This document shows positions 7,626 through 15,554 of a stretch of 56,533 nucleotides of DNA, piece by piece. Position 1 is the first letter of the stretch. Each line of letters starts with the position of its first letter. Location of the stretch: contig JAIPGO010000014.1 of assembly GCA_021736135.1 (NCBI GenBank), forward strand, positions 1 through 56,533. Direction: 5' to 3'. The position numbers and the translations under genes are program-made. The DNA comes from Candidatus Cloacimonadota bacterium (GTDB taxonomy: Bacteria; Cloacimonadota; Cloacimonadia; Cloacimonadales; TCS61). The notes below the pieces were generated by a model, which worked only from the letters and a program-made list of their open reading frames with translations, did no database searches and was not told the origin of the DNA.

Positions 7626-8069
7626 AACAACTTCCTGCACCCTAACCTTATTGAAATGTAATATATATTTCTCCCATTCTTCACTAAAGCTCATTTTGTG
7701 ATGATGCTCCTTCTGATTGTTGATATATTGCACTACGTCATCAATGTTTCCTGCCGAAACAGAAAATGCACCATAGCCCCTCTGCCACTCGAATTTACTT
7801 TTTGTTATCTCATTAAGTCTTTTAGATGATATACCTTTAAGAAGCTGAACTGTTTTACTAAGCGAGAATTCCGCTGCCAGGTCAATCAGCAGATGAATAT
7901 GTTCAGGATTTATATAAATAGTTTTCAAATATATATTATTTTCCTGGCAAATTTCCTTGATAATGTTGTAGCAATGTTCCCGAAGGTTTACCGATGAGAA
8001 GAAGTCAAACCGTTCTTTAGTAGCCCAGATCAAATGAATCCAGCAGATTTTCAAAGAATGTAATGGCAC
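7599..8069 (-). CDS. REP-associated Y1 transposase (RAYT, IS200/IS605 TnpA-like)
   Basis: 156 aa, GTG start with AAGGAGGT upstream at 8073-8080. The HUH motif is visible as PEHIHLLI (residues about 53-60). The likely nucleophile is the Tyr in VVQYINNQKEHH. Length and layout fit IS200-like single-strand DNA transposases, and the flanking palindromes point to the RAYT branch that acts on REP hairpins. Its last seven residues (EVAEATE) and TGA stop are encoded by the inverted A hairpin of element 2. It is flanked on both sides by composite REP elements, three of them within 1 kb. Both catalytic motifs are present, so it may be active. A remnant of a second copy's 5' end lies at 8262-8296. Confidence 0.85.
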   Translation of the reverse strand: MPLHSLKICWIHLIWATKERFDFFSSVNLREHCYNIIKEICQENNIYLKTIYINPEHIHLLIDLAAEFSLSKTVQLLKGISSKRLNEITKSKFEWQRGYGAFSVSAGNIDDVVQYINNQKEHHHKMSFSEEWEKYILHFNKVRVQEVVPEVAEATE

Positions 8070-8084
8070 TATTTACCTCCTTGT

Positions 8085-8262
8085 TGGTTTAGAAGTGGCT
8101 GAAGCCACTATTGTTATTCTTAGTCATTGAACATTTCCCCCGATTGAAATCGGGGGCTAATAAGAGAATATAACTACCATATAATCAACATATTATCTCT
8201 TATCAACCTAATTCATTGCTCTCTCTCATTAGCACCCAAATTCATTTGGGTGTTAAATCGGA
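8085..8262. repeat. composite REP element 3 (lacks inverted A)
   Basis: Hairpins: A at 8094-8109 (perfect, AGTGGCT-GA-AGCCACT), B at 8137-8156 and inverted B at 8234-8251. The inverted A expected next is replaced by the transposase 5' remnant at 8262. Confidence 0.8.
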
Positions 8263-8296
8263 TAGTAATGGCATTATTTACCTCCTTGTAGTTTTG
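8262..8296 (-). pseudogene. remnant of transposase 5' end (RBS and first codons)
   Basis: The segment repeats the sequence around the transposase start at 8060-8095: same Shine-Dalgarno stretch (ACCTCCTT on + strand), a start codon (here ATG, GTG in the intact gene) and codons for Met-Pro-Leu. The reading frame then runs into the neighbouring REP element and stops after about ten codons. It is best read as a deletion derivative of a duplicated transposase-plus-REP unit. Confidence 0.7.
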
Positions 8297-8505
8297 GAAG
8301 TGGCTGAAGCCATTATTGTTATTCTTAGCCATTGAACATTTCCCCCGATTGAAATCGGGGGCTAATAAGAGAATATAACTACCATATAATCAACATATTA
8401 TCTCTTATCAACCTGATTCATTGCTCTCTCTCATTAGCACCCAAATTCATTTGGGTGTTGAATTAGAACACCAACAAATCATTCAGTCGCTTTAGCGAAT
8501 TCCAG
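8290..8505. repeat. composite REP element 4
   Basis: Hairpins: A at 8299-8314 (one end mismatch), B at 8342-8361, inverted B at 8439-8456 and a decayed inverted A at 8485-8500 (AGTCGCT-TT-AGCGAAT). Nearly the same spacer sequence as elements 2 and 3 indicates tandem amplification. Confidence 0.8.
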
Positions 8506-8555
8506 CCCAATATTCTATCAAACCAAAGTCAGAATGCTCTGGTCTGATTTCATCT

Positions 8556-9812
8556 TTAATCTTTGACCTCTTCCCAAAACGTGAATTCTTCACTCACAAT
8601 TATGATCTTTCCGCCCAACTCTCTGGCAATATCGTTCATGTGCACACCATCGAGCGTGTAGCCTTCCGTGTTAAAGGTATTACTGCAAAAAACCGCGATC
8701 TCGTTTTCCTTTAACTGCAATTGGGCTTGGATATCCTGCCAGGTGATCAATCCCGTCACAGTCACCGTTTCACCCATAAAATAATTGCGTATCGTCTGCA
8801 ATCTTACTAATCCCGGTTCATTCTGATCAATGAAATCAATAATTTCTGACAGCACGGGCGCTGCTAAAACTCCTGAAATGAAAACGAACTTTTTCCCGGT
8901 CTCTTTTAAAAATGGTATGAACTCGGAATAGCTGTCCTGCCAGTTATCGATTAGCATTCGCATCATCCCGATCCCGTTTTCCAGTTGCGGATATTCCTCA
9001 TAAAATTCCTCATCCGGAAAATCTTCACCTGCTTTTAGATAAATTTCATCCGAACACCAGGTACGCTCATATTTTTCACCGGCGCGTAAAAGCATTATGG
9101 CTTCCTCTTCAGTCACCGTTCTCAGATCCGGCAAGCCCTGACGGTATTTCGTCAAACCCACCGGCACGATGCCGATACTCAGGCAACTTTCGCCTAGACT
9201 GTCCAGATCATGCAAAGTTCTATCCAGCTCTTCCCTATCATTATACCCGGGAACAATCACAATCTGCGTGTGAAATTCAATCTCATTTTCCTGCAGGTAC
9301 CGCAGCTTCTCCATAATATCAAAATCACGCTGATAACCCAGCATTTTCTTATGCAGCAACGGATTCGTGGTATGCACGGAAATATAGAGTGGAGAAAGCC
9401 GCTGCTCAATAATCTTCTCATAATCATGTATTGTCAGGTTCGTCATTGTAATAAAATTTCCAAAAATAAAGGAAAAACAGTAATCATCATCCTTAATATA
9501 AAGCGTATCCCGCTGCTGTGGAGGCATCTGGTCGATAAAACAAAAAATGCATTTGTTCGCACATTGACGGCAATTGTGGTCTTCCGGAATTATACCCAGA
9601 GGTGCAGACCAGTTATCATGGATCGTAAAAATCTTTTTCTCGCCATTTAAACGTTTGACATCAATTTTAAGTGCTTCATCTCCCCCATAATATTGCAGAT
9701 CCAGAAAATTCTCGATTCTATGCCCGTTGATGGCAGAAACCTGTTCACCTGGCAGCAGACCTAGTTTCTCAGCGCTGCTTCCTTCTTCTATTTCTTTGAC
9801 TCGTATCGACAT
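8556..9812 (-). CDS. DUF512 family radical-SAM-like Fe-S protein with PDZ domain
   Basis: 418 aa. The N-terminus is PDZ-like (residues 1-65, with GSSAEKLGLLPGEQVSAINGHR). A Cys cluster follows (CRQCANKCIFCFIDQMP, about residues 81-97) and the conserved stretch KDDDYCFSFIFGNF. The C-terminus matches DUF512. This architecture is widespread in clostridia and other anaerobes; the function is unknown, though the Cys motif suggests a radical-SAM-type [4Fe-4S] cluster. The start lies 3 bp after the stop of the upstream permease gene, so the two are probably co-transcribed. No function is assigned beyond family. Confidence 0.85.
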   Translation of the reverse strand: MSIRVKEIEEGSSAEKLGLLPGEQVSAINGHRIENFLDLQYYGGDEALKIDVKRLNGEKKIFTIHDNWSAPLGIIPEDHNCRQCANKCIFCFIDQMPPQQRDTLYIKDDDYCFSFIFGNFITMTNLTIHDYEKIIEQRLSPLYISVHTTNPLLHKKMLGYQRDFDIMEKLRYLQENEIEFHTQIVIVPGYNDREELDRTLHDLDSLGESCLSIGIVPVGLTKYRQGLPDLRTVTEEEAIMLLRAGEKYERTWCSDEIYLKAGEDFPDEEFYEEYPQLENGIGMMRMLIDNWQDSYSEFIPFLKETGKKFVFISGVLAAPVLSEIIDFIDQNEPGLVRLQTIRNYFMGETVTVTGLITWQDIQAQLQLKENEIAVFCSNTFNTEGYTLDGVHMNDIARELGGKIIIVSEEFTFWEEVKD

Positions 9813-9815
9813 CGT

Positions 9816-10892
9816 TTAATCCACATCATCTTTCAGACGTGGATGTCTACTACCTGTTGTTGTCCATAATGCGGTGATGACCTTCAACGAATCAAACTGC
9901 TTGAAAATTATATTTAACGTGGAAGTAATTGGCACGGCAAGCACCATACCTATCGGTCCCCAAACCCAGTACCAGAAAATAAGTGAAATCAGGATCACCA
10001 GCGGTGAAATATGCAATTGCGAGCCCATAAATCGTGGTTCAATTATGTTTCCAATCACCACCTGCGTCACGATCAGAAAGAAGGAAACCAGGATCAAAGT
10101 CCAGCCAAAACCATACTGCACCAGGCAGACCATGATCGGAAATGATGTTGCCACAATCGATCCGAAATTGGGAATGTAATTTAATATGAAGATCAGTAAA
10201 CCCGAAATAATGGCAAAATCAACCCGGAAAATACTCATCCAGAATATGGATATTAATCCCGTACCCAGACTGATGATAGTTTTATTGATAATATATTTCT
10301 TCACTGAAGTTTCAATATCCTTAAGTGTATCTCGATTACGCTTGATATCCCTCTCCGACAGCACATTCTGCAGGCGGTCTGTGAAACCATTCCGCTCAGC
10401 CAGTAAAAATAACAGAAAAATAGTTGTTAATAAAAGCTTGGTTATAAAATCAAAAAATGTACCCATAGAACTCGCAATCACTTTGGATAATGATAACCTG
10501 TCAAATATCTGAACCCAGTTTACCCGGTTCGCGATAAAGATCCGCACTTCCTCCATCGGTATCTCAAAGAGTAATATTGTCTTCTGAACCAGTTCCTGAA
10601 CTTTGACCTCATACTTCGGAAAGTCTTTTACGAAGGAATTCACACTGGCAAAGACGACTGAGCCCAATCCAAAAAACAAGCCCAGTACGATGATAACCAC
10701 AAGTACGTTGATCACCCAGACATGAATACCCCGCCTTCCAAGCCCTCTGTAAATAGGGACAAACATAAACTGCAGGAATCCCGCAAAAAATAAAGGTATA
10801 AAGATACCTTTCAAGACACGAAGTGTATAAACCACTATCGCCAGTACTATTATCAGAAGCGATATGTTGATTATCCGGTTATTATTCATCAT
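9816..10892 (-). CDS. AI-2E family transporter (YhhT/PerM-like permease)
   Basis: 358 aa; AAGGAG about 10 nt before a double ATG. Multiple transmembrane helices with the family's typical layout: two N-terminal helices (residues about 8-45), a helix near 65-85, a soluble stretch to about 150, then helices in the C-terminal half, with the conserved segment YIPNFGSIVATSFP. Members of PF01594 export small solutes or autoinducers, or act as Na+/H+ antiporters; the substrate here cannot be read from sequence. It precedes the DUF512 gene by 3 bp. Confidence 0.85.
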   Translation of the reverse strand: MMNNNRIINISLLIIVLAIVVYTLRVLKGIFIPLFFAGFLQFMFVPIYRGLGRRGIHVWVINVLVVIIVLGLFFGLGSVVFASVNSFVKDFPKYEVKVQELVQKTILLFEIPMEEVRIFIANRVNWVQIFDRLSLSKVIASSMGTFFDFITKLLLTTIFLLFLLAERNGFTDRLQNVLSERDIKRNRDTLKDIETSVKKYIINKTIISLGTGLISIFWMSIFRVDFAIISGLLIFILNYIPNFGSIVATSFPIMVCLVQYGFGWTLILVSFFLIVTQVVIGNIIEPRFMGSQLHISPLVILISLIFWYWVWGPIGMVLAVPITSTLNIIFKQFDSLKVITALWTTTGSRHPRLKDDVD

Positions 10893-11537
10893 TATTATCC
10901 TATTACTCCTTGCAACAAAATAAACTTAAATTCCTTATAGTCAAGTTATTCCTCATTTTTTTAAAACTTTTACTGAATTTATCTTTTCTATTTTTACTCC
11001 ATCCAAGACCTTACTAAGGGTCTTGACCTTCGTAATTGGCGACTAATGCTTCTCATTCAGAGATATGAACCGTGAATTAACAAGATAAAAAGTCTATCAT
11101 TGCCGAGGTTTGCGACCATCCGCAATGTTTACACCGAAAGCTGGCATCCCCCCGTTTTATTATTCAGGATATGGGGTAATTTCTTATTTAATAAAGTAAT
11201 ATTTAGGATTTATCTCTTAAAATTCCCGGTACGGGATATATTTGTATAGCGTAAGGTTGCACCGCAGGTGATACCTTATGTAAAAAAATACCCCCCCCCT
11301 CCCCATCGGCGCTGCGCGCCGATGGGGAGGGGGGGGATGCATCATTCATATGGTAGTCTCGGAGTACCGATCCAACCATACGCTATACTAATTTATCCCT
11401 TTCAGGGAAAAGAAACTCAACCGGAATTGATATTTTATTAAATTTCGAGGGGATACGAGTGTTTACACCGAAAGATGTTGACAATAAAACACCTTGACCG
11501 AATATTTTACCAGAATATTCGATATTCGGGAGATTTT
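10893..11537. other. intergenic region with dispersed hairpin repeats
   Basis: No gene is evident between the divergent permease and TetR genes. It contains a hairpin CAAGACC...GGTCTTG (11004-11025); a segment at 11101-11140 resembling 20755-20817; GTTTACACCGAAAG at 11127-11140 and again at 11461-11474; a segment at 11141-11175 resembling 55908-55938; a GTA-loop hairpin (CCCG-GTA-CGGG, 11224-11234) followed by ATATATTTGTA; and a stem-loop at 11253-11279 (CACC-GCA-GGTG with outer AAGGT/ACCTT). It seems to be a landing site for several repeat families. Confidence 0.6.
11292..11336. repeat. GC-rich perfect hairpin with TGC loop
   Basis: A 21-bp perfect stem around a TGC loop at 11313-11315, with core CGGCGC-TGC-GCGCCG. 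The copy at 56181-56227 has the same core but different, compensating outer pairs. The stem includes a run of nine C and is followed by no clear T-tract, so a terminator role is doubtful. Confidence 0.75.
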
Positions 11538-12113
11538 GTGGAAGATAAAAGGACAATGATCATCGCTGCTGCGCGGGAACTGATCATGCATTACGGCATC
11601 AGGAAGACCAGCATTGAAGATATTGCGGAAGCCTGCGGACTGGCTAAAGCAACTCTTTATCATTATTTTCGTGGTAAAGATGAAATCTGTGCAGAGGTTA
11701 TTTTCACTGAAAATCAGCTACTGCAGCAGGACATCATCAAAACCGTGAACGCCCAGACATCTGTAACAGACAAGCTGGTGGTTTATATATGTAACCGGAT
11801 GAAGCACTTTTGGGAATTACGTTCCCGCTATAAATATTTCTTTAAGGAATATTACAGTATGCGGAGTGGAATAAATCGCATTCGAGAGAGTTTCTATGAG
11901 TTTGAAGAAAGCATAGTGGGAGAGATAATTTCCGACCTGCCCGTTAAGGCAGGAGCGATGAATCTGCTGATCCAGACTCTGATACTTGGTTATGAGCTGC
12001 AGATAGTGCAAGGCACATCCTGGGAGGAACTGGAGACTTCCATACCGGACAGTATTGAACTTATTCTGCATTTTGATCTTGGTAAAACAATTCAGGAGGA
12101 CTTAAATGGATAA
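11538..12113 (+). CDS. TetR/AcrR family transcriptional regulator
   Basis: About 191 aa from GTG 11538, preceded by GGGAG at 11528-11532. A longer form from ATG 11475 exists, but that ATG directly follows a copy of the dispersed repeat GTTTACACCGAAAG and has no Shine-Dalgarno site. The N-terminal helix-turn-helix is clear (KTSIEDIAEACGLAKATLYHYFRGKDEI). The C-terminal half is helical, a ligand and dimer domain without recognised subfamily. Its stop overlaps the start of the flavoprotein gene by 8 bp, so it probably controls its own operon in response to a substrate of that enzyme or a lipid-like ligand. Confidence 0.8.
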   Translation: MEDKRTMIIAAARELIMHYGIRKTSIEDIAEACGLAKATLYHYFRGKDEICAEVIFTENQLLQQDIIKTVNAQTSVTDKLVVYICNRMKHFWELRSRYKYFFKEYYSMRSGINRIRESFYEFEESIVGEIISDLPVKAGAMNLLIQTLILGYELQIVQGTSWEELETSIPDSIELILHFDLGKTIQEDLNG

Positions 12114-13209
12114 GACGAAAGGATTTCGTATCGGGAATCTGGAAATAAACCTGCCCATCGTGCAGGGTGGAATGGGTGTGGGCATATCTTTATCAGGGCT
12201 GGCAGCATCGGTAGCAGATGCCGGAGGTTTGGGCGTTATTTCCTCAGTTGGGCTCGGCATGCTGGATAAATATGGCGGAAAAGGGGGCAGTATAGCCAAT
12301 ATAGAAGGATTGAGAGCAGAGATCAGAAAAGCGCGGGAGCTTACCTCAGGAGTGCTGGGTGTGAATATTATGACTGCCTTGAATGATTTTGGTGCGATGC
12401 TGAAAACAGCTATTCAGGAACAGATAGACATTGTTTTCATCGGAGCCGGGCTGATCACCAAACTTCCTGAAGGCGTTGATCTGAACATGCTGACAACGAC
12501 AAAAACGAAATTTGCTCCTATTGTATCTTCACCCAGGGCAGCAGACCTGATCTTCCGTTACTGGGATAAGCATTATCATCACATACCTGATGCCATTGTT
12601 ATTGAAGGACCTCTGGCAGGTGGACATCTGGGCTTTAAGAGAGATACACTTGATGAGCCGGTGAATACTCTGGAAGAGATATTAAAAGGAGTTAAAAGCG
12701 TACTGAGTTTCTTTGAGGAAAAATATAAGCAGATCATACCGGTAATCGCCGGAGGTGGCGTTTTTGACGGAATGGATATTGCCTCGCTCCTGCATAAAGG
12801 TGCCGACGCCGTTCAGATGGGCACACGTTTTGTGGCGACTGAGGAATGCGATGCTTCTGACGAATTTAAACAATCCTACATAAGCTCAAAAAAAGAAGAC
12901 ATTGTGATCATCAACAGCCCCGTGGGTTTACCCGGAAGAGCGGTGAACTGCCAGTATCTGGAAGAAGTGAGAAATGGCGAACGCAAACCTATTAACTGCC
13001 TCTGGAAATGCCTTAAAACCTGCGATTTTCATCAGGCCCCCTATTGCATTGCCCGTGCGCTGACCAACGCCCAGCAAGGAAATCTCAAAGAAGGTTTTGC
13101 CTTTTGCGGAGCTAATGCCTATAAAATTGACGGCATCGTGAAGGTGAAAGAACTCATCGAATCACTGAAACAGGAATTGAACACCGCCTGGGAAAAACTG
13201 CAGAAATAA
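12106..13209 (+). CDS. nitronate monooxygenase / FabK-like flavoprotein
   Basis: 367 aa, TIM-barrel of the 2-nitropropane dioxygenase family. Visible signatures are PIVQGGMGVGIS at the N-terminus, the catalytic-His segment EGPLAGGHLGF (about residues 167-177), and the phosphate-binding IPVIAGGGVFDG with MGTRF near residues 223-248. FMN is the expected cofactor. The C-terminus holds several Cys (about residues 299-330), a feature of an anaerobe subgroup that may bind metal. The reaction could be nitronate oxidation or enoyl-ACP reduction (FabK); the sequence alone does not decide. The GGAGG lies inside the upstream TetR gene, showing translational coupling. Confidence 0.85.
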   Translation: MDKTKGFRIGNLEINLPIVQGGMGVGISLSGLAASVADAGGLGVISSVGLGMLDKYGGKGGSIANIEGLRAEIRKARELTSGVLGVNIMTALNDFGAMLKTAIQEQIDIVFIGAGLITKLPEGVDLNMLTTTKTKFAPIVSSPRAADLIFRYWDKHYHHIPDAIVIEGPLAGGHLGFKRDTLDEPVNTLEEILKGVKSVLSFFEEKYKQIIPVIAGGGVFDGMDIASLLHKGADAVQMGTRFVATEECDASDEFKQSYISSKKEDIVIINSPVGLPGRAVNCQYLEEVRNGERKPINCLWKCLKTCDFHQAPYCIARALTNAQQGNLKEGFAFCGANAYKIDGIVKVKELIESLKQELNTAWEKLQK

Positions 13210-13377
13210 ACTACAAACAAAATTAAGCCAAGTGGATGTTCACCAATACGCAGTATGGTGAATGAACACGGATATCGAATTATGATGGGTGGATATACTA
13301 TATTATCTTCTTCTCTTCTTTCGCGTACTTTCGTGCCTTTCGCGGTTGATAAAATCTTCTCTTCTTTCCGGGTTTCA

Positions 13378-13431
13378 AAACTGTTGGAACTGCGTTCCAA
13401 TGCATTAGCGGGAGCTAATGCACTCCAAAGT
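13378..13431. repeat. REP-like hairpin pair (TGC-loop hairpin and GCATTAGC palindrome)
   Basis: TTGGAAC-TGC-GTTCCAA followed by GCATTAGC-GGGA-GCTAATGC. Compared with 176-210 the stem shows one compensating pair change (A-T for G-C) with the loop kept. The segment just upstream (13321-13365) resembles 20822-20866, a stretch that reads as Arg/Lys/Glu-rich on the minus strand. Confidence 0.75.
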
Positions 13432-13486
13432 TTGACATATTTTACAGATGAGTAATAATTGACAAAATGAAAAAGAGGAATTAATC

Positions 13487-14071
13487 ATGTTACATCAGAT
13501 ACTGGCAGATAAACAGGTTGTGCTGGCTTCGGCATCACCGCGGCGGAAGATCATTTTTGAACTATTAGGCATCAAAGCTTTGGTTTTGCCTTCCGAAGTG
13601 GAGGAAAATGAGGAACACAGCAGTCCGCAGATCCTGGTGCAGCGGCATGCCTATATCAAGGCGGAACATATTGCCGGCATTATGCCAGCCGATACGGTGG
13701 TCGTGGGTTCTGATACCATTGTTTATCATAATAAGGAAGTGCTGGGCAAGCCGGCAGACAAATATGTTGCCTATGAATATCTGCAGCGTCTATCCGGTCA
13801 GAAGCATTACGTTTATTCCGGAGTGGCAGTTAGTTACAAGCATAAGATATATACATCATACACGCGCACGGCAGTTGAATTCAACGAACTCAGCCGTGCA
13901 GAGATCGAGGCCTATATCGAAACCGGAGAGCCCATGGATAAAGCGGGAGCTTACGGGATACAGGGTTATGGAGCGCAATTCATTAAGAAGATCAACGGCT
14001 GTTATTTCACAGTTATGGGATTTCCGATCACAGCTTTTTATGAACTGGTAAATAAACACATTCGAACCTGA
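13487..14071 (+). CDS. maf: Maf family nucleoside triphosphate pyrophosphatase
   Basis: 194 aa, normal length for Maf/YhdE/YceF. Family motifs in order: LASASPRRKIIFELLGI at residues 11-27, GSDTIVY near 77, GKPAD near 87 and DKAGAYGIQG near 150. These proteins hydrolyse dTTP, UTP or modified NTPs to the monophosphate, as house-cleaning enzymes. AGAGGAA precedes the ATG. It starts a four-gene run with amidohydrolase, SbcD and SbcC on the same strand. Confidence 0.9.
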   Translation: MLHQILADKQVVLASASPRRKIIFELLGIKALVLPSEVEENEEHSSPQILVQRHAYIKAEHIAGIMPADTVVVGSDTIVYHNKEVLGKPADKYVAYEYLQRLSGQKHYVYSGVAVSYKHKIYTSYTRTAVEFNELSRAEIEAYIETGEPMDKAGAYGIQGYGAQFIKKINGCYFTVMGFPITAFYELVNKHIRT

Positions 14072-14081
14072 GGAGAATAAT

Positions 14082-15554
14082 ATGCGAGTATTTTACAATT
14101 GCCGGATTGAGCCAATGACAGGGCAAAAGAGCGATTATACGGCATTAGCCGTTGATGACGGGAAAATAGTTGTTTTGTTCAGGACGAAACCTTCCATGGG
14201 TGGAGAATATAAAGATATGAGGGGCGCTTATATTTTTCCCGGATTCATTGATACCCATACACATAGCATCAGTGGCGGAATATACAGTCTGGGAGTAAGC
14301 CTGGAAGGTTGCCGTAATCTCTGGGAATTAAGTGAGCGACTTTCCGCAGGTAAATTAATGGGAAATAAGCTTTTCTGCTGGCATCTGGATGAGACGGAAT
14401 TACTGGAGCAACGTTTTCCGACGGCGGAAGAACTGGACAGGATCTATCCCGAGACGGCTGTATTGATCCGGCGAGTTGATGGGCATTCCTGTGTGATAAA
14501 CAGTTATGCAGCCGAACAAATCACGGCAATTCAACCTTTACCTGCGGATTTTAACGGAACATTTCGCGGCCGGCTCAATGACGTGGTGGTGAACTGGTTT
14601 CACAGCAGTCTGGATGAAGAAAGCATTTTAAAAGCTTATGACCGGGCAGCCGCCCACGCCTTAAAATACGGACACACAACGATCCACACGATGGTCGGAG
14701 ACGGCTATAACAGTCTGGAGCACTATTCATTGCTGGAAGCAAATTTAGACCGATTTCCGGTAGAATATATTTTATATGCGCAATGTTTTAACCTGGAAGC
14801 AGCATTGGAAGCAGGAGCCAAACGATTAGGAGGCTGCATCTTAGCCGATGGATCATTTGGGTCGCATACGGCAGCGCTTTTTGAACCTTATGCTGATCAG
14901 CCGGAAAATTACGGCAGGTTATATCATGATGATGCCCACTGGCAGAATATAATATCAAAAGCGCATGCAGCAGGACTGCAGTTTGCCGTGCACTGCATCG
15001 GTGACCGGGCGATCAGTCAGATTTTGAAATTTTATGGCGAAGTCCAGGAACAAGACCCGCAAGACCTGCGTCATATACTAATACATAATGAACTGACCAG
15101 TGATGAAATGATCGGGAAAATGAGCAGACATAACATCGTGGCAGCAATGCAGCCGATGTTTGACCGGTTATGGGCAGGCGAAGGCGGACTTTATCAGCGG
15201 GTATTGGGCAAAGAACGCACATTGCGCACGAACCGTTTGCGGACTTTGAGAGATAGCGGCGTAATCATTGGTGGCGGTTCCGACTGGTACGTTACGGAAA
15301 TGGATGCTTTGGCAGGGATCGATGCGGCAACGCGGATGCATAATCCGCTGGAAAGTCTGACCGCTTATGAAGCAGTGGAATTATATACTTCCAAGGCAGC
15401 CTATCTATCGCATGACGAGAACCGTCTGGGACAATTGAAAGCAGGTTATCAGGCAGATTTCGTAGTATTGGCGGAAAATCCCCTGGAATCGAACAACATC
15501 AAGGATATCAGGATTAAGGCAGTTTATAAACGTGGTGAAAGGTTTAATCTTTGA
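14082..15554 (+). CDS. amidohydrolase family protein (YtcJ-like)
   Basis: 490 aa. The metal-binding motif is in FPGFIDTHTHS (about residues 51-61). Later motifs are DGSFGSHTAAL, AVHCIGDRAI (His ligand) and GGGSDWYVTEMD (catalytic Asp), as in the Amidohydro_3/YtcJ group. It hydrolyses an amide or cyclic C-N bond; the substrate is unknown. GAGGAG lies before ATG 14082, 10 bp after maf. Its TGA overlaps the TTG start of sbcD by four bases. Confidence 0.85.
   Translation: MRVFYNCRIEPMTGQKSDYTALAVDDGKIVVLFRTKPSMGGEYKDMRGAYIFPGFIDTHTHSISGGIYSLGVSLEGCRNLWELSERLSAGKLMGNKLFCWHLDETELLEQRFPTAEELDRIYPETAVLIRRVDGHSCVINSYAAEQITAIQPLPADFNGTFRGRLNDVVVNWFHSSLDEESILKAYDRAAAHALKYGHTTIHTMVGDGYNSLEHYSLLEANLDRFPVEYILYAQCFNLEAALEAGAKRLGGCILADGSFGSHTAALFEPYADQPENYGRLYHDDAHWQNIISKAHAAGLQFAVHCIGDRAISQILKFYGEVQEQDPQDLRHILIHNELTSDEMIGKMSRHNIVAAMQPMFDRLWAGEGGLYQRVLGKERTLRTNRLRTLRDSGVIIGGGSDWYVTEMDALAGIDAATRMHNPLESLTAYEAVELYTSKAAYLSHDENRLGQLKAGYQADFVVLAENPLESNNIKDIRIKAVYKRGERFNL

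Noticed and set aside
8556-9812. Membership of the DUF512 protein in the ferredoxin system
   Set aside because: It is on the other strand, 1.8 kb away across a repeat locus, and DUF512 proteins are common in genomes without such an operon.
11004-11025. Hairpin CAAGACC/GGTCTTG as a terminator
   Set aside because: The permease gene starts on one side and the TetR gene on the other, both pointing away, so there is nothing to terminate.
13119-13400. Minus-strand frame of 93 codons overlapping the flavoprotein gene end
   Set aside because: Overlaps a clear gene on the other strand and consists partly of a dispersed repeat.
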